Source: DASXKD01 sp963707905 (GTDB lineage Bacteria > Actinomycetota > Actinomycetes > Streptosporangiales > Streptosporangiaceae). Taken from it: DNA of 64,000 bases. Each line of letters begins with the position of its first letter. Position 1 is the stretch's first letter. A program made the translations under genes and the position numbers. Below the pieces are notes generated by a model. It was not told where the DNA came from. It was given only the letters and a program-made list of their open reading frames with translations, and did not search any database. The stretch is taken from assembly GCA_963707905.1 (NCBI GenBank), contig CAVPSA010000028.1, positions 184,710 to 248,709 on the forward strand. The letters run 5' to 3'. This document shows, piece after piece, positions 26,354 through 37,937 of this stretch.

Positions 26354-26438
26354 GACCGGTGCAGCGTTGCCCGGGCGACTGGGACTCTTATGTGATGTGA
26401 CACAGATCGCGCCTACTCTTGACGGTGCAGGAGACGCG

Positions 26439-26984
26439 GTGAACGCCACGGAGCGGCAGCAGTTCGAGGAGTTCATGACCAGCCGCTGGGCCGGGCTGGT
26501 CCGGCTGGCCTTCGGCCTGACCGGGGACAGGTGGCTGGCCGAAGATCTCGCCCAGACCGCGCTGGCGAGCGCCTACGCGTCCTGGTGGCGGGTGCGCCGG
26601 GCCGACGACCCGGACGCCTACGTGCGCCGGATCCTGATCAACGCCAGCAAGAGCCGGTTCCGCCGCCACCGGGCGGCCGAGCAGCCCGCGGGGCCGCCGG
26701 CCGATGTCGCCGATCCGGCGGCGGACCCGGCCGCCGCCATCGGGGAGCGGTCCGCCCTGCTGACGGCGCTGGGCACGCTGCCGCCGCGGCAGCGTGCGGT
26801 GGTCGTGCTCCGCTACTGGGAGGACCTGAGCGACGCGCAGGCCGCGGCCCTGCTCGGCTGCTCGGCCAGCACCGTGCGCAGCCAGGCTGCCCGGGCGCTG
26901 GCCAAGCTGCGCGCCAGCGGGGCGCTGGCGGACACCGGCGCCGATGATGCCGCGCCGCACGGCCAGGCGGGAGGAAACCGGTGA
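26439..26984 (+). CDS. SigE family RNA polymerase sigma factor
   Basis: A 181-residue sigma factor with region 2 from FEEFMTSRWAGLVRLAFGLT through DRWLAEDLAQTALASAYASW and region 4 LPPRQRAVVVLRYWEDLSDA followed by LLGCSASTVRSQAARALAKL. GTG 26439 is preferred because GGAG lies 7 bases upstream; ATG 26352 starts inside the repeat. Its stop overlaps the following gene by GTGA. This actinobacterial SigE-type group is usually co-transcribed with a membrane protein that restrains it. Confidence 0.9.
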   Translation: MNATERQQFEEFMTSRWAGLVRLAFGLTGDRWLAEDLAQTALASAYASWWRVRRADDPDAYVRRILINASKSRFRRHRAAEQPAGPPADVADPAADPAAAIGERSALLTALGTLPPRQRAVVVLRYWEDLSDAQAAALLGCSASTVRSQAARALAKLRASGALADTGADDAAPHGQAGGNR

Positions 26985-28174
26985 ACCTGACCGACGACCA
27001 GCTACTGCGCCAGCGGCTGCATGAGGAGTTCGGCGCGCTGGAGATCTCCCCGGCCCCGGTGCTGCGGGTGACCGGCCGCGGCCGGGGCGTCCGCGCCCGC
27101 CGCCGTGCCCTGGCCGCCGGCCTGGTGGTCCTCGCCGTGCTCGGGGTCGTGGCGGCCGGGCGCTTCAGCAAGGCGGCCACCGGGTCCGCGATCACGCTGA
27201 ACGCGCCCAACCCGGCCGCGCCGGGCGGCGTGTTCGCCTCCGGCACCGCCGACGGGAAGCGGTGGACGCTGGCGGTGCGCAACATCGCGGCCGCCCCGGG
27301 CACCCGCTGGTGCCTGCCCGCGGTCATGTTCAACGGCCACAACGGCGATGTGCTATTCAAGGTGACCCGGGGCACCCCGACCTTCGGCAACCCCGCCTTC
27401 CTGGCGTACGTGCCTGGCTTCCGCGGCGTCAGCGCCATCTTCACGCAGGTGGCACCCGGGCAGACCCGCTTGGTGGGCACCTCCCCCGACGGCCGGAGCA
27501 TCACCGCCCGGGCAGTCCAGGTGCGGGCCTGCGGCACCACGTTCAACCTGGCCGGCTTCGCCTTCGCCCAGCGGCACGGCCCCACCGAGATCGCCACCTA
27601 CGGCAGGTTCGGGCTCGGCGACGGCCTGGTCGTCAACACCGGCTCCGCCTCGGTGAGCATGTTCGCTGCCACGTCACCCGGAGTCTGGTCGAACCTGGAC
27701 AAGACCCAGGCGCACATCGCTGCCTCCCAGGTGGAACACCCGATCGGGACGGGCACAACCGGCTCCCAGACCTGGCACATCAGGGCCTCGCTTGGCCTGT
27801 ACGGCCAGTGCTACACCGCGACCCTGCGCGCTCCGGGCCATGGCCGGGGCCAGTCGTCCGAATGCGTGCCGGTGGCCGCACCGCCGCGCACCGCCACGCT
27901 GACGGTCGTGCCGCTGGCCGGTGCCCAGACCGGGCTGCCCGGGTACGCCGGGCCCGTCAACCCGCGTACCGCCTATGTCATCGCCAGTGTCAACGATGGG
28001 AGCACCCGCCGGGTGGTGCCCGCCCGGGTGGGCGGCCGGGCCTACATCGCGCTCGTGGTCCCGCCCGGGTGCCAGGTGACCTCGCTGCGCCTGTTCGACT
28101 CCAGTGGGCACGTATTCGCCAACGTCGGCAAGTTCGTCCAGCCGATCCCTGGGATGCCGGAGCCGCACGGCTAG
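26981..28174 (+). CDS. Membrane-anchored protein coupled to the SigE-type sigma factor (probable anti-sigma partner)
   Basis: A 397-residue protein with a cytoplasmic N-terminus of about 40 residues (DDQLLRQRLHEEFGALEISP), one membrane helix (about 44-62, LAAGLVVLAVLGVVAAG) and a long beta-rich extracytoplasmic domain. No HxxxCxxC zinc motif is present. Start GTG 26981 overlaps the sigma-factor stop by four bases. The architecture fits a regulator whose short inner tail holds the sigma factor while the outer part senses or is processed. That role is inferred from context only. Confidence 0.78.
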   Translation: MNLTDDQLLRQRLHEEFGALEISPAPVLRVTGRGRGVRARRRALAAGLVVLAVLGVVAAGRFSKAATGSAITLNAPNPAAPGGVFASGTADGKRWTLAVRNIAAAPGTRWCLPAVMFNGHNGDVLFKVTRGTPTFGNPAFLAYVPGFRGVSAIFTQVAPGQTRLVGTSPDGRSITARAVQVRACGTTFNLAGFAFAQRHGPTEIATYGRFGLGDGLVVNTGSASVSMFAATSPGVWSNLDKTQAHIAASQVEHPIGTGTTGSQTWHIRASLGLYGQCYTATLRAPGHGRGQSSECVPVAAPPRTATLTVVPLAGAQTGLPGYAGPVNPRTAYVIASVNDGSTRRVVPARVGGRAYIALVVPPGCQVTSLRLFDSSGHVFANVGKFVQPIPGMPEPHG

Positions 28175-28273
28175 CGCCGGCTCCTCGTGACCATGTGATC
28201 ACCTCCACGTGCGCGCAGGTCATCGCGGGAAGTCGTTCGGCACAAAAAAGAACCTGTGCCCTATCGTCGGTAT

Positions 28274-29638
28274 ATGACTATGCGATCAGCGCCAGCCGGC
28301 GGACCTGGGCTCCCGCAGGAGCGCCGCCTCGTCACCGAGATCCCCGGGCCCATCTCCCGCGACCTGCTCGCCCGGCGCCAAGCCGCAGTGGCCCGCGGGG
28401 TCAGTCACGTGCTGCCGGTGTTCATCACCGCCGCCGGAGGCGGCGTGCTGGTGGACGCGGACGGCAACTCCCTGATCGACTTCGCCTCCGGCATCGCCGT
28501 GACCTCGGTGGGGAACAGCGCGCCACGCCTGGCCGAGCGGGTGCAGCACCAGGCCGGCCAGTTCACCCACACCTGCTTCATGGTCACGCCGTACGAGGGG
28601 TACGTGGCCGTGTGCGAGAAACTGGCCGAGCACACCCCAGGCAGCCACGACAAGCGCTCCGCGCTGTTCAACTCCGGCGCGGAGGCGGTGGAGAACGCGG
28701 TCAAGATCGCCCGGCACGCCACCGGGAGGCAGGCGATCGTGGCGTTCGACCACGCCTACCACGGCCGGACCAACCTCACCATGGCGCTGACCGCCAAGAA
28801 CATGCCCTACAAGGACAAGTTCGGCCCGTTCGCCGGCGAGATCTACCGGGTGCCGATGGCCTATCCGCTGCGCTGGCCCGGCGGCCCGGACCAGTGCGCC
28901 AAGGAAGCCCTCGACGTGGTCACCAGCCTGATCCACACCCAGGTCGGCGAGGACAATGTGGCCGCCGTGATCATCGAGCCGATCCTGGGCGAGGGCGGCT
29001 TCATCGTGCCGCCGCCCGGGTTCCTGCCGGGGCTTGCGGAGTTCTGCGCCAGGCACGGCATCCTGTTCATCGCCGACGAGATCCAGAGCGGCTTCTGCCG
29101 GACCGGCGACTGGTTCGGCTGCGACCACGAGGGCGTCGTGCCCGACCTGGTCACCACGGCCAAGGGCATCGCCGGCGGGCTGCCGCTGGCCGCGGTGACC
29201 GGCCGGGCCGAGATCATGGACTCGGTGCACGTCGGCGGCCTGGGCGGGACCTACGGCGGCAACCCGGTCGCCTGCGCCGCCGCTCTCGGCGCGATCGAGA
29301 CGATGGTGGCCGAGGACCTGGCCGGGCGGGCCCGCCGGATCGGCGAGATCATGGTGCCCCGGCTGCGCAAGCTGGCCGGCACCTACCCGGTCATCGCCGA
29401 CGTGCGCGGCCGCGGTGCGATGGTCGCCATCGAGCTTGCCGAGCCGGGCACCCTCACCCCGGACCCCGGCCTCACCGGGCAGGTGGCGAAGGCCTGCCAC
29501 GCGGCCGGGCTCGTGGTGCTGACCTGCGGCACGTTCGGCAACGTGCTCAGGTTCCTGCCGCCGCTGGTCATCGGCGAGAACCTGCTCGAGGAGGGCCTGT
29601 CGATCCTGGAGGACGCCTTCGCGCAGGCTAGTACGTAA
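28274..29638 (+). CDS. gabT: 4-aminobutyrate--2-oxoglutarate aminotransferase GabT
   Basis: A 454-residue class III PLP aminotransferase: ALFNSGAEAVENAVKIARHA, AYHGRTNLTMALTAKNMPYK (typical of GabT), EPILGEGGFIVPPPGFLP, DEIQSGFCRTGDWFG, and PLP-Lys in TTAKGIAGGLPLAAVTG followed by GGTYGGNPVACAAAL. It converts GABA to succinate semialdehyde. No strong ribosome binding site was found; ATG 28274 is one of several close starts (28256, 28280). A succinate-semialdehyde dehydrogenase is not adjacent. The 3' end overlaps the convergent DUF4097-like gene by 11 bases. Confidence 0.88.
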   Translation: MTMRSAPAGGPGLPQERRLVTEIPGPISRDLLARRQAAVARGVSHVLPVFITAAGGGVLVDADGNSLIDFASGIAVTSVGNSAPRLAERVQHQAGQFTHTCFMVTPYEGYVAVCEKLAEHTPGSHDKRSALFNSGAEAVENAVKIARHATGRQAIVAFDHAYHGRTNLTMALTAKNMPYKDKFGPFAGEIYRVPMAYPLRWPGGPDQCAKEALDVVTSLIHTQVGEDNVAAVIIEPILGEGGFIVPPPGFLPGLAEFCARHGILFIADEIQSGFCRTGDWFGCDHEGVVPDLVTTAKGIAGGLPLAAVTGRAEIMDSVHVGGLGGTYGGNPVACAAALGAIETMVAEDLAGRARRIGEIMVPRLRKLAGTYPVIADVRGRGAMVAIELAEPGTLTPDPGLTGQVAKACHAAGLVVLTCGTFGNVLRFLPPLVIGENLLEEGLSILEDAFAQAST

Positions 29639-30458
29639 CCGACACGTTGCCGGATCCGTCGGTGACCGTGATCACGTGGTCGGGTGCCGTCGTCTGCAGC
29701 ACGCTCACGTTGCGGTTGCCGGAGTCCGTGGTGGCGTTGACCTGGTAGCGCACGCCCCGTGGGAGCACCACGTTCACGTTGCCGGATGAATTGCTCACGT
29801 TGACCCGCGTGGGGACCTTGGTGAAGGTCAGGTCGATGTTCCCGGATCCGTCGGTGACCACCACGTCAAGGCTCTCCAGGCTGTCGACGGCGACATCGCC
29901 GGAGCCGGCCTTGAGCGTGACCTTGGGCCCGGACAGTGCGCTGCCGGTGATGTTCCCGGATCCGGTCTCGAGGCGGACGGTACCGGTGAGCACGTTCGCC
30001 TGCACGTCGCCGGACCCGGACCCGGCGCTGACCGGCCCGGTCAGGCCGCGCAGCGTCAGGTTGCCGGATCCGTCGGAAAGGACGGCCTTCTTGCCCGCGG
30101 GCAGTACCGCATGGAAGCTGAACGAGCAGTTGCCGACGAAGAAGTGGCACCGTGGCGACACGATCACCCCGGATGGGGTCGTCTGCCAGGTCACGTTGGA
30201 GGGGAACAGCGAGTAGGTCGCCTTCCCCGTCAGCCGGAGCGTGCTGCCCGCCGCCTGGGTGACCTGCACGTCCGCGGCGCCGGCCGAGAGGCTGACCGTG
30301 CTGCCGTGTACCGGCACCGCCAGCCGCACCGGGTAGCTGCCCTGCCCGGCGTAGGCGACCTCGGTGAGCCCGGTCCATGCGATGAGGGCAAAGGCGACGG
30401 GGACACCGAGGAGCAGCGCCAGGAGCCTGCCCTTCGTCATCGGCAACGGCGTGCTCAT
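29628..30458 (-). CDS. Exported DUF4097-like beta-repeat protein
   Basis: A 276-residue protein with an N-terminal membrane anchor or signal (about 8-36) and then repeated short beta strands with GSGD, GSGN and DGSGN turns recurring about every 20 residues. This pattern is typical of DUF4097/adhesin-like right-handed beta folds. Function unknown. Its ATG overlaps the response-regulator stop (ATGA at 30455-30458), so it is part of the kinase-regulator operon and may be an output or sensor component. Confidence 0.82.
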   Translation of the reverse strand: MSTPLPMTKGRLLALLLGVPVAFALIAWTGLTEVAYAGQGSYPVRLAVPVHGSTVSLSAGAADVQVTQAAGSTLRLTGKATYSLFPSNVTWQTTPSGVIVSPRCHFFVGNCSFSFHAVLPAGKKAVLSDGSGNLTLRGLTGPVSAGSGSGDVQANVLTGTVRLETGSGNITGSALSGPKVTLKAGSGDVAVDSLESLDVVVTDGSGNIDLTFTKVPTRVNVSNSSGNVNVVLPRGVRYQVNATTDSGNRNVSVLQTTAPDHVITVTDGSGNVSVTY

Positions 30459-31103
30459 GCTCCGTCAGCTCCCAGGTAGCGCAGCACGGCGAGGACCCGG
30501 CGGTGGTCGCGGTCGGCGGGCGCCAGGCCGAGCTTGGCGAAGATGTTGTTGATGTGCTTCTCCACGGCGCCGTCGCTGACCACGAGTTCCGCCGCGATAG
30601 CCGCGTTGGACAGGCCCTCGGCCATCAGGCCGAGCACGGCCAGCTCGCGCGGGGTGAGCTGCGCCAGCGGATGACGGCTGCGGGCGAGCAACTGCGCGAC
30701 GACCTCGGGGTCGAGCGCGCTGCCCTGCGCCGCCACCCGGTCCAGCGCGTCGAGGAACTCGGTCCAGGTCGGCGACCCGGTCCTTGAGCAGGTACCCGAC
30801 GCCCTGCGGCCGGTCGGAAAGCAGTTCGGTGGCGTACCGCTCCTCCACGTACTGGGACAGCACGAGCACCCCGATCACGGGCCAGTTGCTGCGCACCACC
30901 AGCGCGGCGCGCAGGCCCTCGTCGGTGAACGTCGGCGGCATCCGCACGTCGACCACCACCACGTCGGGCTGGTGCTCGCCGACCTGGCGGAGGAACTCCT
31001 CCGCCTCGCTGGCCGCGGCCACGACGTCGTGGCCTGCCTCCGCGAGCAGCCTGGTCAGGCCCTCGCGCAGCAGCACCGAGTCCTCCGCGATCACGACCCG
31101 CAC
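30455..31103 (-). CDS. LuxR/NarL-type response regulator, frameshifted (+1)
   Basis: The receiver domain (VVIAEDSVLLREGLTRLLAE, phospho-Asp in VVVDVRMPP, Lys in GYLLKDRVADLD) is read from ATG 31103. One surplus base at about 30762-30763 then shifts the frame. The remainder (FLDALDRVAAQGSALDPEVV, LTPRELAVLGLMAEGLSNAA) continues in the other frame to 30455. The span is 649 bases, 216 codons plus one; corrected length is 215 residues, as expected. It overlaps the kinase gene upstream by 13 bases and the DUF4097-like gene downstream by 4. Probably a sequence error. Confidence 0.87.
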
Positions 31104-32392
31104 GGCAGCGTCACCTCCAGCGTGGTCGGGCCGCCCGCGGGACTGGTCACCCGGAACTGGCCGTCCACGCCCGCGACGCGGGCCGCGAGGCCGGACAGGC
31201 CCTGCCCCGCCGGATCCGCCCCGCCCACGCCGTCGTCGGTGATCTCCACCGACAACTGGTCGTCAACCCTGACCACGAGGATCCGGGCATGGTGCGCGTG
31301 GGCGTGCTTGGCGATGTTGGTGAGCGCCTCGGCGACCACGAAGTAGGCGATCGCCTCGATCGCGGCGGGTGGCCGGGGCGCCAGGTCCACCGACACGGTC
31401 ACCGGCACCGGGGACAGCGCCGCCAGCCCGGACAGGGCGGCGTCCAGGCCGCGGTCGGACAGCACCGGCGGGTGCACGCCGCGGACCAGGTTGCGCAGTT
31501 CCGCCAGCGCCTCCTTGGCCTGTTCGTGGGCCTGGCCGACGATCTCAGCGGCCGCGTCCGGGTCGGTGCCGAACTTGGCCTTGGCCCGGCCGAGTTCCAT
31601 CGCCAGCGACACCAGCCGCTGCTGCGCGCCATCGTGCAGGTCCCGCTCGATCCGCATCCGCTCCGCCTCGGCCGCGTCCATGACCTTGGCCCGGCTGGTC
31701 TCCAGCACGCCGATCCTTGCGGTCAGTTCTTCCCGGCCGGAGCCGAGGAGCCCTCTGGCTACCGCCGCGTCTCCCGCGGCCATCCAGCGGGTCAGCGCGG
31801 GCGCTGCCAGCAGCAGCACCAGCCCCGCCAGCACGCCAGTGATAAGTGCCCCGGGATAGCGGATCAGGTGCCCGGCGATGTGGGCGCCGCCACCGGGCAG
31901 CGCCCAGTCGTAGGCAGGCGCGGTGATCAGCACAAGCGCGAGCGACCACACCACGGTGACCAGCACGAACTGCAGTGTGCTGAGCGGGAACCTGATCAGC
32001 CCGTACAGGACGGTGCGCCAGGCCGCCCCGGAGCTCAGCGTGGCCCATAGTCGGCGCAGCCAGCCGCCGCTGCCCGGCAGCGGCGGGGCCGGGATGTCCG
32101 TGCCAAGCATTACGGCGAACCTGCCCCGTTCGGGATACGCCATCCAGAGGGACACCCAGAGCGTGCCCGCCAGCATCGGGATGCCGACTAGGAAGACCGG
32201 CATCAGGGCGACCGAGGTCACCAGGAGGGTCAGCAGCACGGTGAAGGTCACCAGGCCGACCAAGAATCCCGAGATCAGGTGGACGAAGGCGAGCCAGGTC
32301 CTGGCCGAGACGAGCGCGTGCAGCACGGCCACCGGACCGGTCCGCCGGGCGGCGGTCACGGGCGCTCCTGCGCCGACAACGTCTCGACTCAC
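31091..32392 (-). CDS. NarL-type sensor histidine kinase with N-terminal membrane sensor domain
   Basis: A 433-residue kinase. Four or so hydrophobic segments in the first 200 residues, including GFLVGLVTFTVLLTLLVTSV, resemble the actinobacterial putative sensor domain. The cytoplasmic half carries HisKA_3 IERDLHDGAQQRLVSLAMEL and an HATPase with EALTNIAKHAHAHHARILVV and ITDDGVGGADPAGQGLSG. First gene of the left-running kinase, regulator, DUF4097-like operon. It is divergent from the MMPL transporter, which may be a target (inference). Confidence 0.9.
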   Translation of the reverse strand: MSRDVVGAGAPVTAARRTGPVAVLHALVSARTWLAFVHLISGFLVGLVTFTVLLTLLVTSVALMPVFLVGIPMLAGTLWVSLWMAYPERGRFAVMLGTDIPAPPLPGSGGWLRRLWATLSSGAAWRTVLYGLIRFPLSTLQFVLVTVVWSLALVLITAPAYDWALPGGGAHIAGHLIRYPGALITGVLAGLVLLLAAPALTRWMAAGDAAVARGLLGSGREELTARIGVLETSRAKVMDAAEAERMRIERDLHDGAQQRLVSLAMELGRAKAKFGTDPDAAAEIVGQAHEQAKEALAELRNLVRGVHPPVLSDRGLDAALSGLAALSPVPVTVSVDLAPRPPAAIEAIAYFVVAEALTNIAKHAHAHHARILVVRVDDQLSVEITDDGVGGADPAGQGLSGLAARVAGVDGQFRVTSPAGGPTTLEVTLPCGS

Positions 32393-32642
32393 GGGACAAA
32401 CCCTAGGCGGCCCGGCAGCGCGGCACCCATCCCGCTGTCCTCCGGTTCCGGGGTGAGGCCAGCCCTACCCCGGATCGGGCCGCCTGCCGGATGTCGCCGC
32501 ACGGGCCTGCCCAGAAGGCTTGAGGGCGTCCTTCAACGACGGCCGAAAGACTCAAGCGAGGCTCCCATGAAACGCCCAGTCCGCACTGCTCTACGGTGCA
32601 GAACCCACCTCCCAGCCGCCGCCGCGCCGGACGTCAGCCCCG

Positions 32643-34848
32643 GTGGTGGAACGTATCGCCGGCTGGAGCGCCAGGCACCGCAAGACCGCGCTGTTCGGCT
32701 GGCTGCTGCTGGTAGTCGGCGCCGTAATGATCAGCAGCATGCTCGGCACCAAGAACCTGAACAGCTACGACCCCGGCCAGGCGGGCCAGGCCGAGCGGGT
32801 GCTGTCCCGGCCCGGCGTGGTACAGCCCGCTTCGGAGACCGTCCTGATCCAGGCCAGGGGCGGCACCCGCACCGTGGCCGCCGACCCGGAGATCCGCCGG
32901 GCCATCAGGCAGGTGACCGCGGCCCTGGGCGGCATGCCCAAGGTCGCCACCGGCATCGAGTCGCCGCTCACCCCGGGCGGCGGCAAGCTGATCTCGCGGG
33001 ACGGCCGCTCCGCGCTGATCATGTTCAACGTCGCCGGCAACCCGGACAACTCCGGCCAGACGGTCGTCGCCGCGGAGCGCGCCGTCGCCGCCGTCCAGGC
33101 CGCCCATCCGGGCCTGCGGGTGGCCGAGTCCGGCCAGGCCAGCGTGGACCGGGCTACCAACAGCATCATCAGCTCCGACTTCCGCCGCGCCGAGGTCACC
33201 TCGGTGCCGATCACGCTGGTGCTGCTGCTTTGCGTGTTCGGCGCGCTGATCGCGGCGGGCATCCCGTTGCTGCTCGCCGGGACGGCGGTGGTGTCCGCCA
33301 TCTCGCTGCTCGCGATCCCCAGCCGCTGGCTGCCGGTGGGCAACACCACGTCGTCGGTCGTGCTGCTGGTCGGCATGGCCGTGGGCATCGACTACTCGCT
33401 GTTCTACCTGCGCCGGGAGCGGGAGGAACGGGCCAAGGGCGCCGGCACCTACACGGCGGTGCGCAGAGCCGCGGCCACCTCGGGCCGTGCCATCGTGGTG
33501 TCCGGCCTCACCGTGATGATCTCGCTGGCCGGGCTGTTCCTGACCGGCATCGACGTCTTCTCCGGGCTGGCCGTGGGCACGATCATGGTGGTCGGCATCA
33601 CCGTGCTCGGCTCGCTGACCGCGCTTCCCGCGGCGCTTTCGCTGCTCGGCTCCTGGGTGGACCGGGGCAGGATCCCGTTCCTGGGCCGCCGCCGCACCGC
33701 GGCGCGCCCGTCCCGGGTGTGGTCGGCCCTGGCCCGGCGCGTGGTGGCCAGGCCGGTGCTGTTCGGGGGCACGGCCGCGCTGGCCCTCGCCGCCCTGGCG
33801 GTGCCCGCGGTCAGCATGCGGCTGGCCGACCCCGGCCTGCACGACCTGCCCACGAACATCCCCGTGGTGCAGAGCCTGCTGGCCACCCAGCGGGCCTTCC
33901 CCGGCGGGCCGACGCCGGCCGAGGTCGTCGTCACCGGCGGCAACCTCACCGGCCCCGCGGTGCGGCACGCCATCACGGCCCTGCAGGGGCAGGCCGCGGC
34001 GAGCACGCTGCTGCGCGATCCGGTCACCACCGCGCTGCTTGGTCACGGCCAGGTGATGGTGGTCTCGGTGCCGCTGGCCGGAGGCGGCACGGACGCCACC
34101 TCCAACCGGGCCCTGGCTCAGCTGCGCGACCAGGCGCTGCCCGCCACGCTTCGGCAAGGTGAGCGGCATCGACTATGCGGTGACCGGCATGACGGCGGGC
34201 AACCACGACTTCGACGCCCAGCTCAGCGCCACCATGCCGCTGGTCTTCGCCTTCGTGCTCGGCCTGGCGTTCCTGGTGCTGATGGTCAGTTTCCGGTCGG
34301 TGTTCATCCCGTTGATGTCCATCGCGCTGAACCTGCTGTCCATCGGCGCGGCCTACGGGGTGCTGACCCTGGTATTCCAGGACGGCCACCTGCACGGGCC
34401 GCTGGGGTTCAGCCCGTACGGCGGGATCGTGCCGTGGATGCCGCTGTTCATGTTCGTGCTGCTGTTCGGGCTGAGCATGGACTACCACGTGTTCATCCTG
34501 AGCCGCATCCGCGAACTGCGGCTGCGGGGCACGCCCACGCGGGAGGCGATCACGACCGGCATCGGCGCCAGCGCGGGCGTGGTGACCAGCGCCGCGGTGA
34601 TCATGGTGGCGGTGTTCTCGATCTTCGCCACGCTCTCGGTGATCGAGTTCAAGATGATCGGCATCGGCCTGGCCACCGCGATCCTCATCGACGCCACCGT
34701 GGTGCGCGGGGTGCTCATGCCGGCCGTCATGTCGCTGCTCGGCGAGCGCAACTGGTATCTGCCCGGCTGGCTGGCCTGGCTGCCCGGCGGCCGTGGCCGC
34801 GAAGCCGGTGCGGCGGTGACCGGGGCGGAGGTGGCCGGGGTCAGGTGA
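32643..34848 (+). CDS. MMPL/RND family transporter, frameshifted (+1)
   Basis: A large membrane transporter in two frames. The first (GTG 32643 to about 34150) has the N-terminal helix, an extracytoplasmic domain and a cluster of membrane segments around VLLVGMAVGIDYSLFYLRRE, a hallmark of MMPL proteins. The second half (FGKVSGIDYAVTGMTAGNHD, then FVLLFGLSMDYHVFILSRIR) is in the next frame to 34848. One surplus base near 34150 accounts for the break. The span is 735 codons plus one base; corrected length of about 734 residues fits YdfJ-type MMPL proteins. They export lipids or drugs. No clear ribosome binding site was seen. Confidence 0.87.
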
Positions 34849-34876
34849 CCAGGGAGCGCACCTGACACCGGACCAG

Positions 34877-34916
34877 GGCGCGGGTGCGCACGGCGGCCGC
34901 CGTGCGCACCCGCGCC
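34877..34916. terminator. Perfect 40-bp palindrome between convergent genes, probable bidirectional terminator
   Basis: The segment begins GGCGCGGGTGCGCACGGCGG and its second half is the exact reverse complement, with no spacer. It lies between the MMPL stop and the convergent dehydrogenase gene. A very stable hairpin would form on either strand. A U-tract is absent, as usual in high-GC actinobacteria. Confidence 0.7.
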
Positions 34917-34993
34917 TGTAGAAGGTGGTCTTGACGCGTTAAAGGCACGATGATTACTTCTGGGTAACTAGCCGCTCTCCGCCTGACGGGCAC

Positions 34994-35020
34994 AGGCCCC
35001 CGGGGGCTCCCCCGGGGCCT
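34994..35020 (-). terminator. GC-rich hairpin downstream of the semialdehyde dehydrogenase gene
   Basis: AGGCCCC-C-GGGGG and CCCCCGGGGCCT pair with one bulged base around a CT loop, 16 bases after the stop of the left-running gene at 35036. Likely its terminator. Confidence 0.6.
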
Positions 35021-35035
35021 GCCGCTTGGCACGGG

Positions 35036-36534
<1,499 letters not shown>

Positions 36535-36538
<4 letters not shown>

Positions 36539-37834
36539 TTCGCCGCTCCCGCGTCTACCGCCCGGAGGGCGTCGATGAGCAGGTCCAGGCCCTCCTTGGC
36601 GTCCGCCTCGGTGATGTTCATCGGCGGCGCCATCCGCAGCGCGTGGCCCTGCAGCCCGCCCTTGCCGATGAGCAGGCCGCGCTCGCGGGCCTCCTCCAGG
36701 GCGCGGGTGGCCAGCGCCGGGCTCGGGCGCGCCGGTGCCCGGGTCCACCAGGTCCACGGCGAACATCAGGCCCTTGCCCCGGACCTCGCCGACCGCGGCC
36801 AGCGGCGCGGCCGCCTCCCGCAGCCCGTCGATGATCATGGTGCCGAGCGTGGCCGCGTTGCGCTGCAGGTCGTGGTCGAGCACGTAGTCCAGGGCCGCGC
36901 TGGCCGCGGTGGTGGACAGCGGGTTGCCGCCGAACGTGGAGATGCCGTTGCCGGGGACGCCGTCCATCAGGTCGCCGCGGGCGATCACGCCGCCGATCGC
37001 GAACCCGTTGCCGAGGCCCTTGGCGAACGTGATCATGTCCGGGGTCACGCCGTGCGCGCCGATCCCCCAGAAGTGCTCGCCGGTGCGGCCCCAGGCGGTC
37101 TGCACCTCGTCGGAGATGAACAGCACGCCGTGCTCGGCGAGCAGGTTGCGGTACGCGCCGAGCAGCCCGTCCGGCGCCATGGTGAACCCGCCCACGCCCT
37201 GGATCGGCTCGGCGATCAGGCAGGCCACGTCCCGCGCGGTCGCGGCGGTGAGCAGGTGTGCCAGGTCGGCCGTGCAGGCCTCGATGTACTCGGCGTCGGA
37301 CAGGCCGGCGAACGCGGGCAGGTACCTGTCGGTGCCGTGCAGGTAATGCACGCTGAACGGGGCGAGCTGGGAACTCTTCCACGCCACGTTGCCGGTGATC
37401 GCGACCGCGCCGAACGAGCGGCCGTGGTAGCTGCCGCGCATGGCGAGCACCTGGTTGGAGCGGCGGGCCGCGGTGGCGAGCATCAGCGCGGTCTCGTTCG
37501 CCTCGGTGCCGGAGTTGGTGAAGAACACCTTGGCGTCCTTGATGCCGGACAGCCGGGCCAGCTTCTCGGCCAGTTCCACCTGGCTGCGGATCAGGTACAG
37601 GGTCGAGGTGTGCACGATGCCAGTGGAAAGCTGGCGCTGCACCGCGTCGCGGACCTCGGGCAGGTCATACCCGAGCATGTTGGTGAGGATGCCGCAGAAG
37701 AAGTCCAGGTAGGTGCGGCCGGAGGCGTCGGTGACGCGGCTGCCGCTGCCGCTGACCAGCTCCAGCGGGTGCTCATAGTAGAGGCCCATCCAGCTGGGCA
37801 GGACAGCGCGATGCCGGTTAAGAAGATCAGTCAT
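36535..37834 (-). CDS. Class III aminotransferase (beta-alanine/omega-amino acid type), frameshifted near C-terminus (+1)
   Basis: The main part (ATG 37834 onward) has FFTNSGTEANETALMLATAA, SYHGRSFGAVAITG, DEVQTAWGRTGEHFWG and PLP-Lys in TFAKGLGNGFAIGG. At about 36740, after MFAVDLVDPGT, one surplus base shifts the frame. The true ending (ALEEARERGLLIGKGGLQGH, then MNITEADAKEGLDLLIDALR) stops at 36535. The span is 433 codons plus one base. Uncorrected, the frame runs straight through the dehydrogenase gene. The corrected stop overlaps the mmsA start by 4 bases, supporting the correction. Divergent from the PucR-type regulator at 38019. Confidence 0.85.
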
Positions 37835-37937
37835 GCGCCCCAGTCTCCCGCGCGAAGCGGCATCTCGCCGCCGACATTTTGTAAGGTGATAGCCGAGAAC
37901 CCTTACATCATGTAAGCCAGATGCCGCCTCGCGCTGA

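Noticed and set aside
24008..26395. A 795-codon open frame on the plus strand
   Set aside because: It lies opposite pcaB and the rhomboid gene, whose motifs are clear; the composition is that of a shadow frame.
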